Shown: positions 49,212 through 60,469 of the stretch, in pieces
Layout of the letters: the number at the start of each line of letters is the position of its first letter
How positions within the stretch are numbered: the first letter of the stretch is position 1
DNA from: Mercurialis annua
Taxonomy: Eukaryota; Streptophyta; Magnoliopsida; Malpighiales; Euphorbiaceae
NCBI RefSeq assembly: GCF_937616625.2
Contig: NC_065576.1
Span: 3,660,501-3,724,500 of the forward strand
DNA length: 64,000 bases
Reading direction: 5' to 3'
Notes under the pieces: generated by a model
Seen by the model: the letters and a program-made list of their open reading frames with translations, nothing else
Told to the model about the DNA's origin: nothing
Databases searched by the model: none
Program-made: the position numbers and the translations under genes

Positions 49212-50320
49212 TAATAAAGGAAAGGAAGCATATGTAATTTCCCTAGTGGGTACAATTGGGCCAGATTGGCAAAACAGCCCATGCAATATTTAGAAATTTG
49301 ATTTCAAATCATGGGCCAATAATGCTGCTATGAGCCTGTAACTCTCACTTTATCACTTACTGGATTACTATAGTCTATGTAGTTTCAACTTTCATGTTTT
49401 CTGAATATTTTTGAAATTATAAATCTTGCTAAAGTAAAATTTAGAAACTTCGCAGTTGCAACTCTTTTAGAATGTATATGCATAAATGAGGAAGAACAAT
49501 GTATATGTATAAATGATATAATAAAAAAATTATCATTTGACTAAAAAGGACTAATTAATGTTGCAAAAATAAGACAAAATTTTTTTAGTTGGAATGATTC
49601 AGGTCTCATGTCATTTATTTTGCCGCATGAATAAATTTAATGTTGTTAATTTTTGTTAGTAGTACTAGTAGTAGTATGCACATATTTGAGCAATTTTTAA
49701 AAATTTAAACATGTTTTTTAGGGGCATGTCTATTCTTTATCCTACAATTTTTTTTCCTTTTATTTTGAAATGCATGGGGGCCATGTATCCTTGCAGGAGT
49801 GGAAACAGGCATATAGTCTGAAGGGGAATACGCCCCCGCATTTTTTTTTGTCCTTATAAACACACCTTTCAATTTTTTTTAATATAGTTAATTTATACAT
49901 TTCGCCGTTCAAAAAAATAATCTATATGATTACCTCCTCCCATTTTACAAAATCTAGTTCCGCGCCTGTATTCTTAATTTGAGCATAACTTCTGTTCATC
50001 CTCATATTGAGCTGATATATAATCAGTGATGGAACCATGGAGCCCGAGGTGGGCGCGACCGCTCTTTCAACGTCCATAATACTCGCATAGGATTGTTCAT
50101 TGGTTGAACCGTCTTTTCTATATATCCTGTATGAGTTTGTAAAAGAAGTTATAAAAATAAATTTTATGATTTATTATTGTGAATGATAAAGAAATAAAAA
50201 AAATAGATTTGATTTAACAAGCTCATAATTATATAAAAAAATTGAATAGATTATGGGCTATATTTCTAAATATTATTTTTTCTTTATTAAAAATTCAAAT
50301 TAATATTTTCTTTAAAAATA
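49212..50320. other. Intergenic DNA, mixed remnants
   Basis: No gene is supported. Around 49810-50090 patches such as GGGGAATACGCCCCCGC and GGAGCCCGAGGTGGGCGCGA look like fragments of old elements, but I cannot assign them. Confidence 0.3.
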
Positions 50321-50323
50321 GTA

Positions 50324-50594
50324 CTCCCTCCGTCCCGTTTAAGAAGGGACATATCTCAATTTTTTTTGTCCCACATAAAAAGGTCAAATCATAGTTTTTG
50401 TGCCATTTTACAAAAAATTCTCTCTTATACGGTTATACCCTCATTTTCTCTTTCTATAATTAACGCTAATACTCTACACACAAACTACAAAACAATAATT
50501 AATAAGGGTAAAATAAGAAAAATCAAGAGTAATTATTATTTTTTTAATCTATGTGTAAAAGGGATATGTCCCTTTTTAAGTGAGACGGAGGGAA
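50324..50594. mobile_element. Stowaway-like MITE (CTCCCTCCGTCCC type)
   Basis: The 271-bp element starts CTCCCTCCGTCCCGTTTAAG and ends with the inverse (CTTTTTAAGTGAGACGGAGG + GAA). It has TA on each side (50322-50323, 50595-50596). GGGACATATC / GATATGTCCC extends the inverted arms. An ORF of 99 aa across it is accidental. Confidence 0.85.
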
Positions 50595-50596
50595 TA

Positions 50597-51364
50597 GTAT
50601 TTTTGTCCTCAATTTCTTTTGTTACAGTTAGTATCTTAATTAATATAGTTCAAAAACATTGTTAATATTTGTTAGCTATGTTTTTTTTCCTAATAAAAAA
50701 TAAATTAGAAAAACTCTAGCTGCTCTATTTTGAGAACACACTCAAAAATATAACAAGTGTTTTCATCTGAGAGGTGCTCTTTAGTCATTTTTAGCTAATC
50801 ATCATCTCACATCACCTAAAATTCAAGCTTTTTTGATATATTTATATTTTTTGTTTTTAAGTTCAATAAATTTTTTCTTTTGGCCAATGTTTTTCAAAAA
50901 AATTCTAACCGATTGTGTCAACTGGATAGATCTAATCTGACTAAGATAGTTCAATTTTCATTTTTAGAGATTAAGATGTTAAATTTTTCTTTTCAAACAA
51001 GTTGAATTTCTGCAGTAATTAAAGTAATCATCTTATGTTGATTCTACTAATATATATAGATGTGTTTTACGTTAATATTGATGGCTTTAATGTTAGAAAG
51101 AATAGACATAACACAAAAATAATGATTAGAAACTAGAATAGTGAAGATGGACCTGTTAACTGCAGTAGTTGTGTGATTAGAAATGATATTATTTGTTAAT
51201 AAAAGATAATCTAATTCCTTTTAATTTAAATGTTACAATAGATGTATTCAATAATATATTTTTGCTTTGTAATGATACTAGTTTGGTTGCACAATACTAT
51301 TTAAGATCAAACAATATTTGTAAAAAATTTATTTACGCAAATATGAGAATTCATATGGTAACTC
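50597..51364. other. AT-rich spacer
   Basis: No gene or bounded repeat is recognised before the LTR element. Confidence 0.35.
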
Positions 51365-51878
51365 TGTTTGCACTGGCCCAAAAAGAGCTCATATGGGCTA
51401 ATTCGGATTTTTGAGCCCAAAAGCCATCAACTATCCTTTTGTTTCTATCTTAACTTAATAGTTATCTTTTTTAGTCATTATCTTATTTTTAGTCATTATC
51501 TTAATTATTTAGTTTAGTATTATCTAAATAAGAGATTGTATCTCACTAGACTAGGTTTTCTATTTTAGGGTTTGTCCCCTATAAATAGCTAGCTTTAGGT
51601 TTGTATTAACTACAACTCAAATCAATCAAACAAATACAACTTCAAAGCCCTGTGCTTTTCTATCCCCAACCTCCGCGGTTGGTTAATTTAGGAGTAGTTT
51701 TCAGTATTAATCTCGCCTGAGTTCATAGCTCCCAGATTATTACTATTAGATCACGTGGTTAAGTGTCTTTAACCAAACAACACACTTTTCTGACTAAATT
51801 TCGGTCTAAAGCATACTTCCATACAGAACCCATCTATAAATTCAAAGATTCGAGTTTGGAAATATTTTCCTGCGAACA
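51365..51878 (+). repeat. Left LTR
   Basis: 514 bp, starting TG and ending CA. A TATA box CTATAAATAGC at about 51579 gives a plausible promoter. It differs from the right LTR at three sites (for example AATTCGG against AATCCGG). Confidence 0.88.
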
Positions 51879-51996
51879 TCTTTTGGCGACTCCACTGGGG
51901 ACGTGTTGTGGTCGACACAAGGACTGCATTTAAGAAGGAAAGTGTCAAATTCAGACTCTTTGCAAGCTGTGGTGCGATCATAGTTTTGATCAAATC

Positions 51997-52707
51997 ATGT
52001 CTTATTATTCGAGTCAACTATCGGTGATCATAGAGAATATGAGAGCCGAACGTGCTGCTATCCAAAGGGAGATCATGGCCGATTTTAATAAATTAAATTC
52101 GGCTATAAATAATCTTGCTAAGGTGTTAGGAGGCGAACAGATCAAAGAGCCAGCCTATGACTACGAGATCACCGAGTTTTCTTTAATCTCTACTAGAGAG
52201 ATTGATAGTGTTGATGAAATCCACACCGATGATGACATCAACGCCGATCTTGACGTTAGTGATACTGAGACCGAAGAAGCTTACATCAATGATGATCCTA
52301 ATATTAGTATTAACCTTGATGATATCAAGGATGATATTTCTAGGCAAGTCAACGATACTGGGGGGCATGGGCGATCTCCATTCCTTTTAAGGGGTCAAAT
52401 CCCATCGGATTTTGTACAAACCGATATTGCTGATGATAAAAACACCGAGAGGCAAGGCCGATCACCATTCGCCTTGATAAGTCATGCTGAATCGATTGTT
52501 AAGAATCTACCAAGGTATGTGTCGCGGTCAATGATTCATGGAAAATGGAATGAAATTTTTAGTCAAGGTACAACTTACTTTTTACTATATTTTTGGTCAA
52601 AAATTCAATATATGAAAGAACATATTAAGCCGATTTATAATAAAAAGTTTCGCTTTAAATTTTGGACGATCTATTTAAAACAACCACGAAGGAAAAGAAA
52701 AGGTTGA
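51997..52707 (+). CDS. Acidic ORF of the LTR element, unknown function
   Basis: The 236-aa ORF occupies most of the interior. The N-terminal part (about 8-45, IENMRAERAAIQREIMADFN) is probably helical or coiled-coil. The middle (about 55-115) is very acidic, with many Asp and Glu. Two similar blocks GGHGRSPFLLRG and ERQGRSPFALIS follow at about 122 and 151. The C-terminus (about 175-236) is basic and ends QPRRKRKG. No zinc knuckle, protease or polymerase motif is visible. It could be a shortened gag-like protein or captured sequence. The ATG is the first after the primer site, in a continuous frame. Confidence 0.6.
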   Translation: MSYYSSQLSVIIENMRAERAAIQREIMADFNKLNSAINNLAKVLGGEQIKEPAYDYEITEFSLISTREIDSVDEIHTDDDINADLDVSDTETEEAYINDDPNISINLDDIKDDISRQVNDTGGHGRSPFLLRGQIPSDFVQTDIADDKNTERQGRSPFALISHAESIVKNLPRYVSRSMIHGKWNEIFSQGTTYFLLYFWSKIQYMKEHIKPIYNKKFRFKFWTIYLKQPRRKRKG

Positions 52708-53086
52708 TCGTCTAAAATTGAAAGTAAGCCGATCACAATATTACAAATTAGTTGATGTTGTGTTAAGTGATCGGTTAAAAAATAAGCGAAGGTGGCCGAT
52801 CAACAATGACGTTATTTTTAAAAAATTAAATTGATCGGCCAAGTGACGATCAATGCATTTTAAGAGTCCAAATATGCCGATTCAATGGGTTAAAAAAGTG
52901 GTTCAGTGACATTGTGAATCGGCCAATTAAATTATTTGTGGAATGGGAAAAGCTAATATGGTGACATGGCGATTAAAAAGAGATTCAGAGTTCAAAAGTA
53001 AGGGTTGCTTCGGAGATCAAAGACACGCGATAAAAATACGTCTTCTCACCTTACTTGACATTCAGCTAAAAAGACGTGGGGGGCAT

Positions 53087-53600
53087 TGTTTGCACTGGCC
53101 CAAAAAGAGCTCATATGGGCTAATCCGGATTTTTGAGCCCAAAAGCCATCAACTATCATTTTGTTTCTATCTTAACTTAATAGTTATCTTTTTTAGTCAT
53201 TATCTTATTTTTAGTCATTATCTTAATTATTTAGTTTAGTATTATCTAAATAAGAGATTGTATCTCACTAGACTAGGTTTTCTATTTTAGGGTTTGTCCC
53301 CTATAAATAGCTAGCTTTAGGTTTGTATTAACTACAACTCAAATCAATCAAACAAATACAACTTCAAAGCCCTGTGCTTTTCTATCCCCAACCTCCGCGG
53401 TTGGTTAATTTAGGAGTAGTTTTCAGTATTAATCTCGCCTGAGTTCATAGCTCCCAGATTATTACTATTAGATCACGTGGTTAAGTGTCTTTAACCAAAC
53501 AACACATTTTTCTGACTAAATTTCGGTCTAAAGCATACTTCCATACAGAACCCATCTATAAATTCAAAGATTCGAGTTTGGAAATATTTTCCTGCGAACA
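53087..53600 (+). repeat. Right LTR
   Basis: 514 bp, the same length as the left LTR, directly after a purine-rich tract. The near-identity of the pair points to a recent insertion. Confidence 0.88.
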
Positions 53601-53606
53601 TCTTTT

Positions 53607-54103
53607 TTAGCATAATATACATATCTACAGAGTTTTGTAGTTTGTCTAAATGGATGAGGCAATATCTATCGAAATATAAAATTCTATGTACTGATTAATA
53701 ATTAGCTTTTTAGTAATAGAGTTTTTATTTTTTAAAAACAATATCAATTATAATGAAGCACCTATATATTAAAAAAAATATAATGGCATATAAAATAAGG
53801 ATATAAACAGAATCGAACGACGAACGTGTATTTTTTATTCGGACACTGTATATAATCATGGATAGTAGATAAGGTAACCCAAAAGAAAAAAAAAAAAGAG
53901 AAACAAACATTACAAATTGAGTGAAATTGTATGTAGATCACGTGAAATTCGATAGACTACGAGAAACATAGCATGTTTTCAGATTTCAGAAATAATCAGG
54001 TTGGATTATTTTGGATTTTGTTATCATCTTCCTAAAATATTTGAGTTGAAAAAATAAAATAAAAAAGAGTGAGAAACGGATAAATTAGCAATCGGTGCAT
54101 TGA
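53607..54103. other. AT-rich spacer
   Basis: Nothing recognisable between the LTR element and the next MITE. Confidence 0.35.
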
Positions 54104-54112
54104 TTTAAATAA

Positions 54113-54733
54113 GGCTTAATTCCTTAAAAAACCCCCACCTTGTACTTTTTTTTCGTTTATACCCTGACCTTGTAAAAACACCATTTGTACCCAATTTTGG
54201 GTTTTTATGTTTCATCTCTACCCAAAAGCATTAAATTGTACTTTTTTCATTTGGAAAAGAGTTTAAAACATACTTTTTTCTATTTTAAAATATACAAATA
54301 AATTCTTACACTTAAAAAATAATCAAATATATCCAAATAATTAATTAATTTTTTTAATTTGATAAAATAATAAAAATTAAAAAAAAAGTATTATTATTTT
54401 TAATTTTTTTTGTCGGAAATATTTTTTAAAAAGTTGAAAAAATTTAAAAAAATTCGAAATATTTTTTAAAAAAATTAAAAAAATTATTATTATTTTTAAT
54501 TTTTTGAAAAAGATGGTATTTTTGTACTATTAATAACATTAATATCTAATTCGTATATAAGTTAAAAAAGAAGGATTGTTTTAAACTTTTTTTCAAATGA
54601 AAAGAGTACAATTTAATGCTTTTGGGTAGAGATGAAACATAAAAACTCAAAATTGGGTACAAATGGTGTTTTTACAAGATCAGGGTATAAACGAAAAAAA
54701 ATACAAGGTGGGGGTTTTTTAAGAAATTAAGCC
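54113..54733 (-). mobile_element. MULE-type MITE, GGCYTAA family, copy 5 (inverted relative to copy 4)
   Basis: The 621-bp element is flanked by a perfect 9-bp duplication TTTAAATAA (54104-54112 and 54734-54742). Its sequence is the inverse of 47595-48217 almost throughout. For example, its right side contains ATGGTATTTTTGTACTATTA, inverse to the left half of copy 4. It has no ORF. Confidence 0.9.
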
Positions 54734-54742
54734 TTTAAATAA

Positions 54743-56015
54743 TGCCAAATTTGATGGATTTATTTGGTGACATAAATCTTGTGGAAATTAGGCCCGGCAC
54801 CACAATAGATCTAAATATTCTCATGCGTACCACCATATTTCTTTTATTGCAAAATCACCATATGAAATAGAGGAAATTACTCTCACCACCGCCCAAGCCT
54901 TAAATAATCTCACACGTACAGTTCCGCTAATTTTGTCGGAAAAAAACGGAACTAATTGATTTCCTTTCATCTTTAAACTTTTATTTTTTGTCTTCACTGT
55001 CAAATAACATCAGAAAGATGTTCAACTATCTTGACTTGAATTTAATCCTAATTTTTTTTATCGCTGATACTATTTCTCTACCCAAATCTAACAAATGGCC
55101 ACATCAACCATTGTTTTCTCTGCTGTCTGTACAGCCCGTCTGAGATTCGTGATTTAGTTGTTTTCATCGCATTAGTGGAACAAAGTGAAAAAGTAATGGA
55201 AGAAAATAGGGATTCCGATGATGATAACGCCATCGTCAGAACTGAAAGTGGCAACTTCGATAGTGAGGACGCTTCAGTTTGAATTTGGAATTCAATTGTT
55301 TATGTTTTCTGGAATTTTGAATTCTTGGTTTTTTGATTACTTGTTTGGTCCAAGTAGTAATGTTTTATTCTTTTTCTGTTTAAAATTTTGGTTGGATTGG
55401 AGTTAGAGTTGACAAGTAAGATACATAGTTGCTGATGAGTTCTTAATATTAGAAAAGATAGGGATTTTGTTTTAATTATTTCTGCTCGACAAATTATTTC
55501 TTCTTTACTCTGGAAATGTAGCTATAAAGGTCACTTATTTTTTCTGTTTTTATTTAATTGTTCTTTTATTCAGTTTTGTATTCTTATTTGTGAATTTGAG
55601 TTTTAATTTCAGATTGATTTATGTTTCTATGTTTGTTTGGTCTCAAACTCTTCATTTGTGGAGATGATTTTTTTTAGTAATGCTCCTTAAGTGTTTGATA
55701 AAATAGCTCAATGAAAATTGTAGTTCTAGATTTTGGTAGTGACTTGAAGTTGTAGTTCTTTTGTTAAAATATAGAAAACAATTTGAAATAAAATAAATAT
55801 ATGGGATATTTGTCTATTTGAAAGTTTGCTATGATATAGAATTGTTGATTTTTGTCTTGTTGTTTATTTACCCGGATGAGACGAAGATGACAATCACTTA
55901 TGGACATGTCTTCTATATATTAAAACCAACATTAACTAACAGTGAGATTTGACAAAATTGATCTAGCATTTGCTTAATGATTTGGATTTTATTTAGGGCT
56001 AATTATAAATAAATT
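54743..56015. other. Spacer before the satellite
   Basis: The region around 55080-55330 is less AT-rich and has a 28-codon ORF (55196-55282, MEENRDSDDDNAIVRTESGN...), followed by U-rich sequence like an untranslated region. It could be a remnant of a gene's first exon. No family is recognised. Confidence 0.3.
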
Positions 56016-56020
56016 CACGA

Positions 56021-57586
56021 ACTTTTATATTTAGTAAACCGATATAAATCATAAGTTTAATATTCTAATTTTTTTAAAAAATAAACAATAGTAAATTGTT
56101 TTTTAAGTAAACTGATAGTCAACCGTTGGTAAAATTTATAGTTAGTAAACCGATATAAACCATAAGTTTAATAATTTATAATTTTTAAAAAATAAACAAT
56201 AGTAAATTGTATTTAAGTAATTTGATAGTCAACTGTTGGTAAACTTATGTTTAGTAAATCAATATAAACTATAAATTTAATATTTATTACTTTTTTAAAA
56301 ATAACAATAGTAAATTGTTTTTAAGTAAACTGATAGTCAATTTTTGGTAAACTTATATTTAGCAAACCGATATAAACTATAAGTTTAATATTTTATTTTC
56401 TAAAAAATAAACAATAGTAAATTGCCTTTTAAATAAACTAGTAGTCAACCGTTGGTAAATTTATATTTAGTAAACCGGTATAAACCATAAGTTTAATAAT
56501 TTATAATTTTTAAAAAATAAACACTAGTAAATTGTTTCTTAAGTAAACTGATAGTCAACCGCTGGCAAACTTATATTTAGTAAACCGATATAAACTATAA
56601 GTTTAATAATTTATTATTTTTAAAAAATAAACAATAATCAACTATGTGTTAAGTAAACTGATAGTCAACAGTTGGTAAACTTATATTTAGTAAACCGATA
56701 TAAAACATAAGTTTAATATTTTATAATTTTGAAACATAAACAATAGTAAATTGCTTTTTAAGTAAACTAATAGCCAACCGTTGGTAAATTATATTTAGTA
56801 GACCGATATAAATCATAAGTTTATTAATTTATAAAATTTTTAAAAATAAAAAATAGTAAATTGTGTTTAAGTAAAATTATAGTCAACCGTTGGTAAACTT
56901 ATATTTATTAAACCGATATAAACCATAAATTTAATATTATGTAATTTTTATAAAATAAACAATAATCAATTGTGTTTAAGTAAATTGATAGTCAACAGTT
57001 GGTAAACTTATATTTAGTAAACCGATATAAACCATAAGTTTAATATTATATAATCTTAAAAAATAAACAATCATAAATTGTTTTTTAAGTAAACTGATGG
57101 TCAACTGTTGGTAAACTTATATTTAGTAAACTGATATAAATCATAAGTTTAATATTTTATAATTTTTAAAAAATAACTGATATAATTTTTAAGTAAACTG
57201 ATAGTCAACTGTTGATAAACTTATATTTAGTAAACCGATATAAATCATAAATTCAATATTCTATTTTTTTTAAAATAAACAATAGTAAATTGTTTCTTAA
57301 GTAAACTGATAGTCAACCGTTGGTAAAATTATAGTTAGTAAACCGATATAAACCATAAGTTTAATAATTTATAATTTTTAAAAAATAAACAATAGTAAAT
57401 TGTATTTAAGTAATCTGATAGTCAACTGTTGGTAAACATATATTTAGTAAATCGATATAAACTATAAATTTAATATTTATAATTTTATAAAAAATAAACA
57501 ATAGTAAATTGCTTTAAGTAAACTGATAATCAACTTTTGGTAAACTTATATTTAGCTAACCGATATAAACCATAAGTTTAATATTA
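56021..57586 (+). repeat. ~109-bp satellite, about 14 copies
   Basis: Each unit contains TTATATTTAGTAAACCGATA, TAAACCATAAGTTTAATA, AAAAAATAAACAATAGTAAA and AAACTGATAGTCAACCGTTG in that order. The GATAGTCAAC word recurs near 56110, 56222, 56331, 56440, 56548, 56660, 56768, 56879, 56987, 57095, 57199, 57308, 57417 and 57524, a period of 104-113 bp. Units diverge by point changes and small indels in the A/T runs. No ORF runs through it. Confidence 0.93.
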
Positions 57587-57892
57587 CTCCACTAATGCAT
57601 AAAAGATTAAATTGGTAATACATACATGTTTAATAAAAACATAAATTGATGAAAGAGCAGAAGACAACAAAAAATAAATCTAAAAGCAACTAACAACTAA
57701 ACAATATTACTCCACTAATGCATAAAAATTGATCAATAATAGAAAACAAAAACCTGGACATCAAATGCATAAAGAGAATATATACAAAATTATATCAAAT
57801 GCATAAAGAAAATTAAAGCTCATAAATTTCAAAGAGAAACAATCACACAAATACCAAATATACAGTATTAAAAATAGAGAAATAAAATCATA
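57582..57892. other. Short AT-rich segment with a direct repeat
   Basis: ATATTACTCCACTAATGCAT followed by AAAA occurs at about 57582 and again at about 57706, and AATGCATAAAGA words recur to 57800. No gene is seen. Confidence 0.5.
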
Positions 57893-58010
57893 ATGAGTGA
57901 GAAGAAGAAGAAAGCAAAGGCAATAATAGTAGGAGGAAGCATAGCAAGATTATCATGCGCACATGCTATCATTTTAGCAGAATGGGATGTTGTCGTTTTT
58001 GAGAAATCAA
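57893..58010 (+). pseudogene. 5' fragment of a plant FAD-dependent monooxygenase
   Basis: The first 39 residues (MSEKKKKAKAIIVGGSIARL, SCAHAIILAEWDVVVFEKST) match the N-terminus of plant FAD/NAD(P)-binding oxidoreductases. The usual flavin fingerprint is GGSIAGLSCAHAL. Here its last Gly is Arg. The resemblance stops after SPPNG, and the frame then runs into unrelated sequence and a stop at 58151. The rest of the gene is absent from the window. It is not close in sequence to ZEP. Confidence 0.7.
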
Positions 58011-58071
58011 CCTCACCTCCAAATGGCCAAAGAACAAAACCCAGGCCAAAACTGAAAAAATTATTAAAAAT

Positions 58072-58362
58072 TCATCTGACTTCCCAACTGTATGCATCCA
58101 CAAACAGAGAGCTACTGTCCTCTCCAACTGCACTAGCAACAGCTCCGTCGTAAGCGCCAACCGACTCCACGTAAGCAGACACACACCGTTCAAGCTCATC
58201 ATCATCATCCTGACCTTTCACAATACTACTCACTGTTTTCTTCTTCTTCCTCCGCCGTTTGCGGCTGATTTTAAAAGAAGACACTAATCCGACACCAGTA
58301 GTACCACCGCCGCCGCCGTCTAAACAATCTCCACTGTTGGATTTAGAGTGAGAGCACAACAT
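58072..58362 (-). CDS. Possible small protein, 96 aa, unknown
   Basis: The ORF is less AT-rich than its neighbourhood. It starts MLCSHSKSNSGDCLDGGGGG and has a basic block KISRKRRRKKKK. It then has an acidic DDDDELERC and a tail VSAYVESVGAYDGAVASAVG. No known family was recognised. The mixture of a basic stretch and Gly run can arise from simple-sequence DNA, so it may not be a gene. It overlaps the tail of the broken FAD ORF on the other strand. Confidence 0.3.
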   Translation of the reverse strand: MLCSHSKSNSGDCLDGGGGGTTGVGLVSSFKISRKRRRKKKKTVSSIVKGQDDDDELERCVSAYVESVGAYDGAVASAVGEDSSSLFVDAYSWEVR

Positions 58363-60440
58363 ATGTTGATCAACTACAGTCTCGATTGATTGAAAGTTTA
58401 TTTTTGTAAAGTGATAATACTCAAATCGTAAAATTCAATTAATTTTAGACAGTAGGTGATCTTGAGATTATTTAGGTGTTTTGGGGGTATTTGTCTAAAA
58501 AACTCATAAATCTTTGCAAAAAGCCCACCTCTCATTACTTACTCCTTTTTTTGCTGTTAGGTCAATTACATTATTGCCTAACAAATTATGCTGCCTCGTG
58601 TACATCTACAAATTAGATTATTCAACTGTTTTTCTTATGTTGGTTTCTCAATTTTAAATTCTTAAGTTCATTTTTTAGTACTGATTGCATGACCGACCTA
58701 GACTTATAATATTGAGGATGAATTTTTAATTGAATAATAATGTGATTTAGTTAGGGTTTAATGATAAGATTATTGCTTTGAAAAATCATGTTTATACAAT
58801 AAATACATGTTCTTATGAGAAAGGATGAACAGTGAAAAAAACAAAACTTTGACTTTAAACTATAAATATGTGCATATATGATGAGACTTTTGAGTGGGCT
58901 ATGGCCCCTCCTAATCTAAAGATAGGCCTGACTCTGCGTGTGAATTATATTCTCAGACGAAGTTGGACAAAAGCTCATTAGATAAATTATATGAAAAAAA
59001 CATATGAAAATAAAAATAAGAAATTGTATCTTTTGATTTTCAAAGAAGATGGAAGAAATTTTCGAGTCCATATATAAATATATTTACTTAATTACAATTG
59101 AAATGTACTTATAAAAATTAAATTTAAATAGAAGAAATAAATTACCCCATAATTATATTTAGGCCAAATTATCCAATATTTTTTTTAAAATGCATGAAAT
59201 ATAAATTGGAGGTGGGAGATGCGAAAATAATTTAGAAAGTTTTCTAATTGTTGTGATAAATTTATTATAAACCTATTTTTTAATAAAAAAATAAATTATG
59301 AGATAATCTGATCTAAAACTGAAGAATTATGAGGTTAGTTGCTTAAAAAGATAAAAACTGAATTAAATAACTATATATAACAAGTTCAGAGGCCGCGTCG
59401 TTGACCTTTTATTCATAAAAAAAAGTCTAATTTAAATATTAAAAATAATAAGGTAGTTTTCAATTTGAGAAAAAGAAATAATATATTATTTTTAAAAATT
59501 ACGAAAATTTTATTTTTTTATTTTTGGTATAACAGATTAAAAGAATTTGTTTTATTTACCGTCAAATTCCTTTCTTCCAAATTCTACCCATCCATAATAC
59601 TACAGATTCATGGCTCATGTTTTTATTACCTGTTGTGTCCCGTACATTCTTATGCTTACATACTCTCTGTAATAGAAAAAAAAACATTAGATACCAAACA
59701 GATTAAATCAAAATCACCATTAATGCACAATTCGTCTTCTTCGTTAACTCTTTATTCCATGATTAGACCTCATGAGTTGGCACTTTCATCTCTCTAAATT
59801 CTTGGTTTTCTTAACCCAATCTTTGTCTTCTATACCTAACGGTAGCGGCAGACTCGTATTTTCTTTTATAAAATGGATAAAATTATACTAAAATTTTATA
59901 AAATAAAAAATCAATAAAATATAAATTTTAATATAACATATTATAAATATTAGAGTAAATTACAAGCCTATATTTATCACAATTTATATGTTAGTCCATT
60001 TAAAAATCAAATAATATAGTTGCTCATTTTAATTTCTGTCTAATAATTTAGTTTTTATATTTATTTTAGTATTAGTCAAATGAGTCAACAAAACTAAAAT
60101 AAACTGAGAGACTGAACTCTTAACGGAAATAAAAATGAATTTTTGAAAAAAAAGATTGAAGTGTGAATTATGATAAATATTAAAATTTCATGATAATTTA
60201 TTTTAAATATTAAGATGATAAATTTATAATGTTTAATTTTTTTAATGATTTTCTTTTAAAAATTTAAAATTATAAAGTGAGTAATCGTTCACCATTTCCT
60301 TTTCTTACATCCGCCCCTGCCCACCTGTATATTCCAAACATTACCATTCACTTGCCAACAAAATTTCCTCCATTATTGGACATAACAACACACAAAAACT
60401 CTTGAATATATACAAACTCTTCAATTTGAGCAACGCCCAC
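58363..60440. other. Intergenic region upstream of the remorin gene
   Basis: AT-rich; no gene supported. A short patch GGCTATGGCCCCTCCTAATC at 58898 resembles debris common next to plant elements. The last 150 bp (from about 60300) lead into the remorin promoter and leader. Confidence 0.35.
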
Positions 60441-60469
60441 TTCAAGATTTGAGCTCAAAATTAGTGGGT

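Larger units (their letters stand above)
51365..53600 (+). mobile_element. Short LTR retroelement with one ORF
   Basis: Two 514-bp direct repeats (51365-51878 and 53087-53600) start TGTTTGCACTGG and end TGCGAACA. They differ at only three positions that I can find. A primer-site-like TTGGCGACTCCACTGGGGAC lies just inside the left repeat. A purine-rich GACGTGGGGGGCA stands directly before the right one. The 1208-bp interior has no reverse transcriptase, protease or integrase, so the element depends on a partner. No matching target duplication was found. Confidence 0.88.

Noticed and set aside
52202..52390. Second ORF in the LTR element in another frame
   Set aside because: It is a frame-shifted shadow of the Asp-rich part of the 236-aa ORF.
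55196..55282. 28-codon acidic ORF MEENRDSDDDN...
   Set aside because: Too short and without family support to call a gene; noted in the spacer entry.
56021..57586. CRISPR-like regular repeats
   Set aside because: Units are contiguous ~109-bp monomers without distinct spacers, in a plant nuclear context; this is a satellite.
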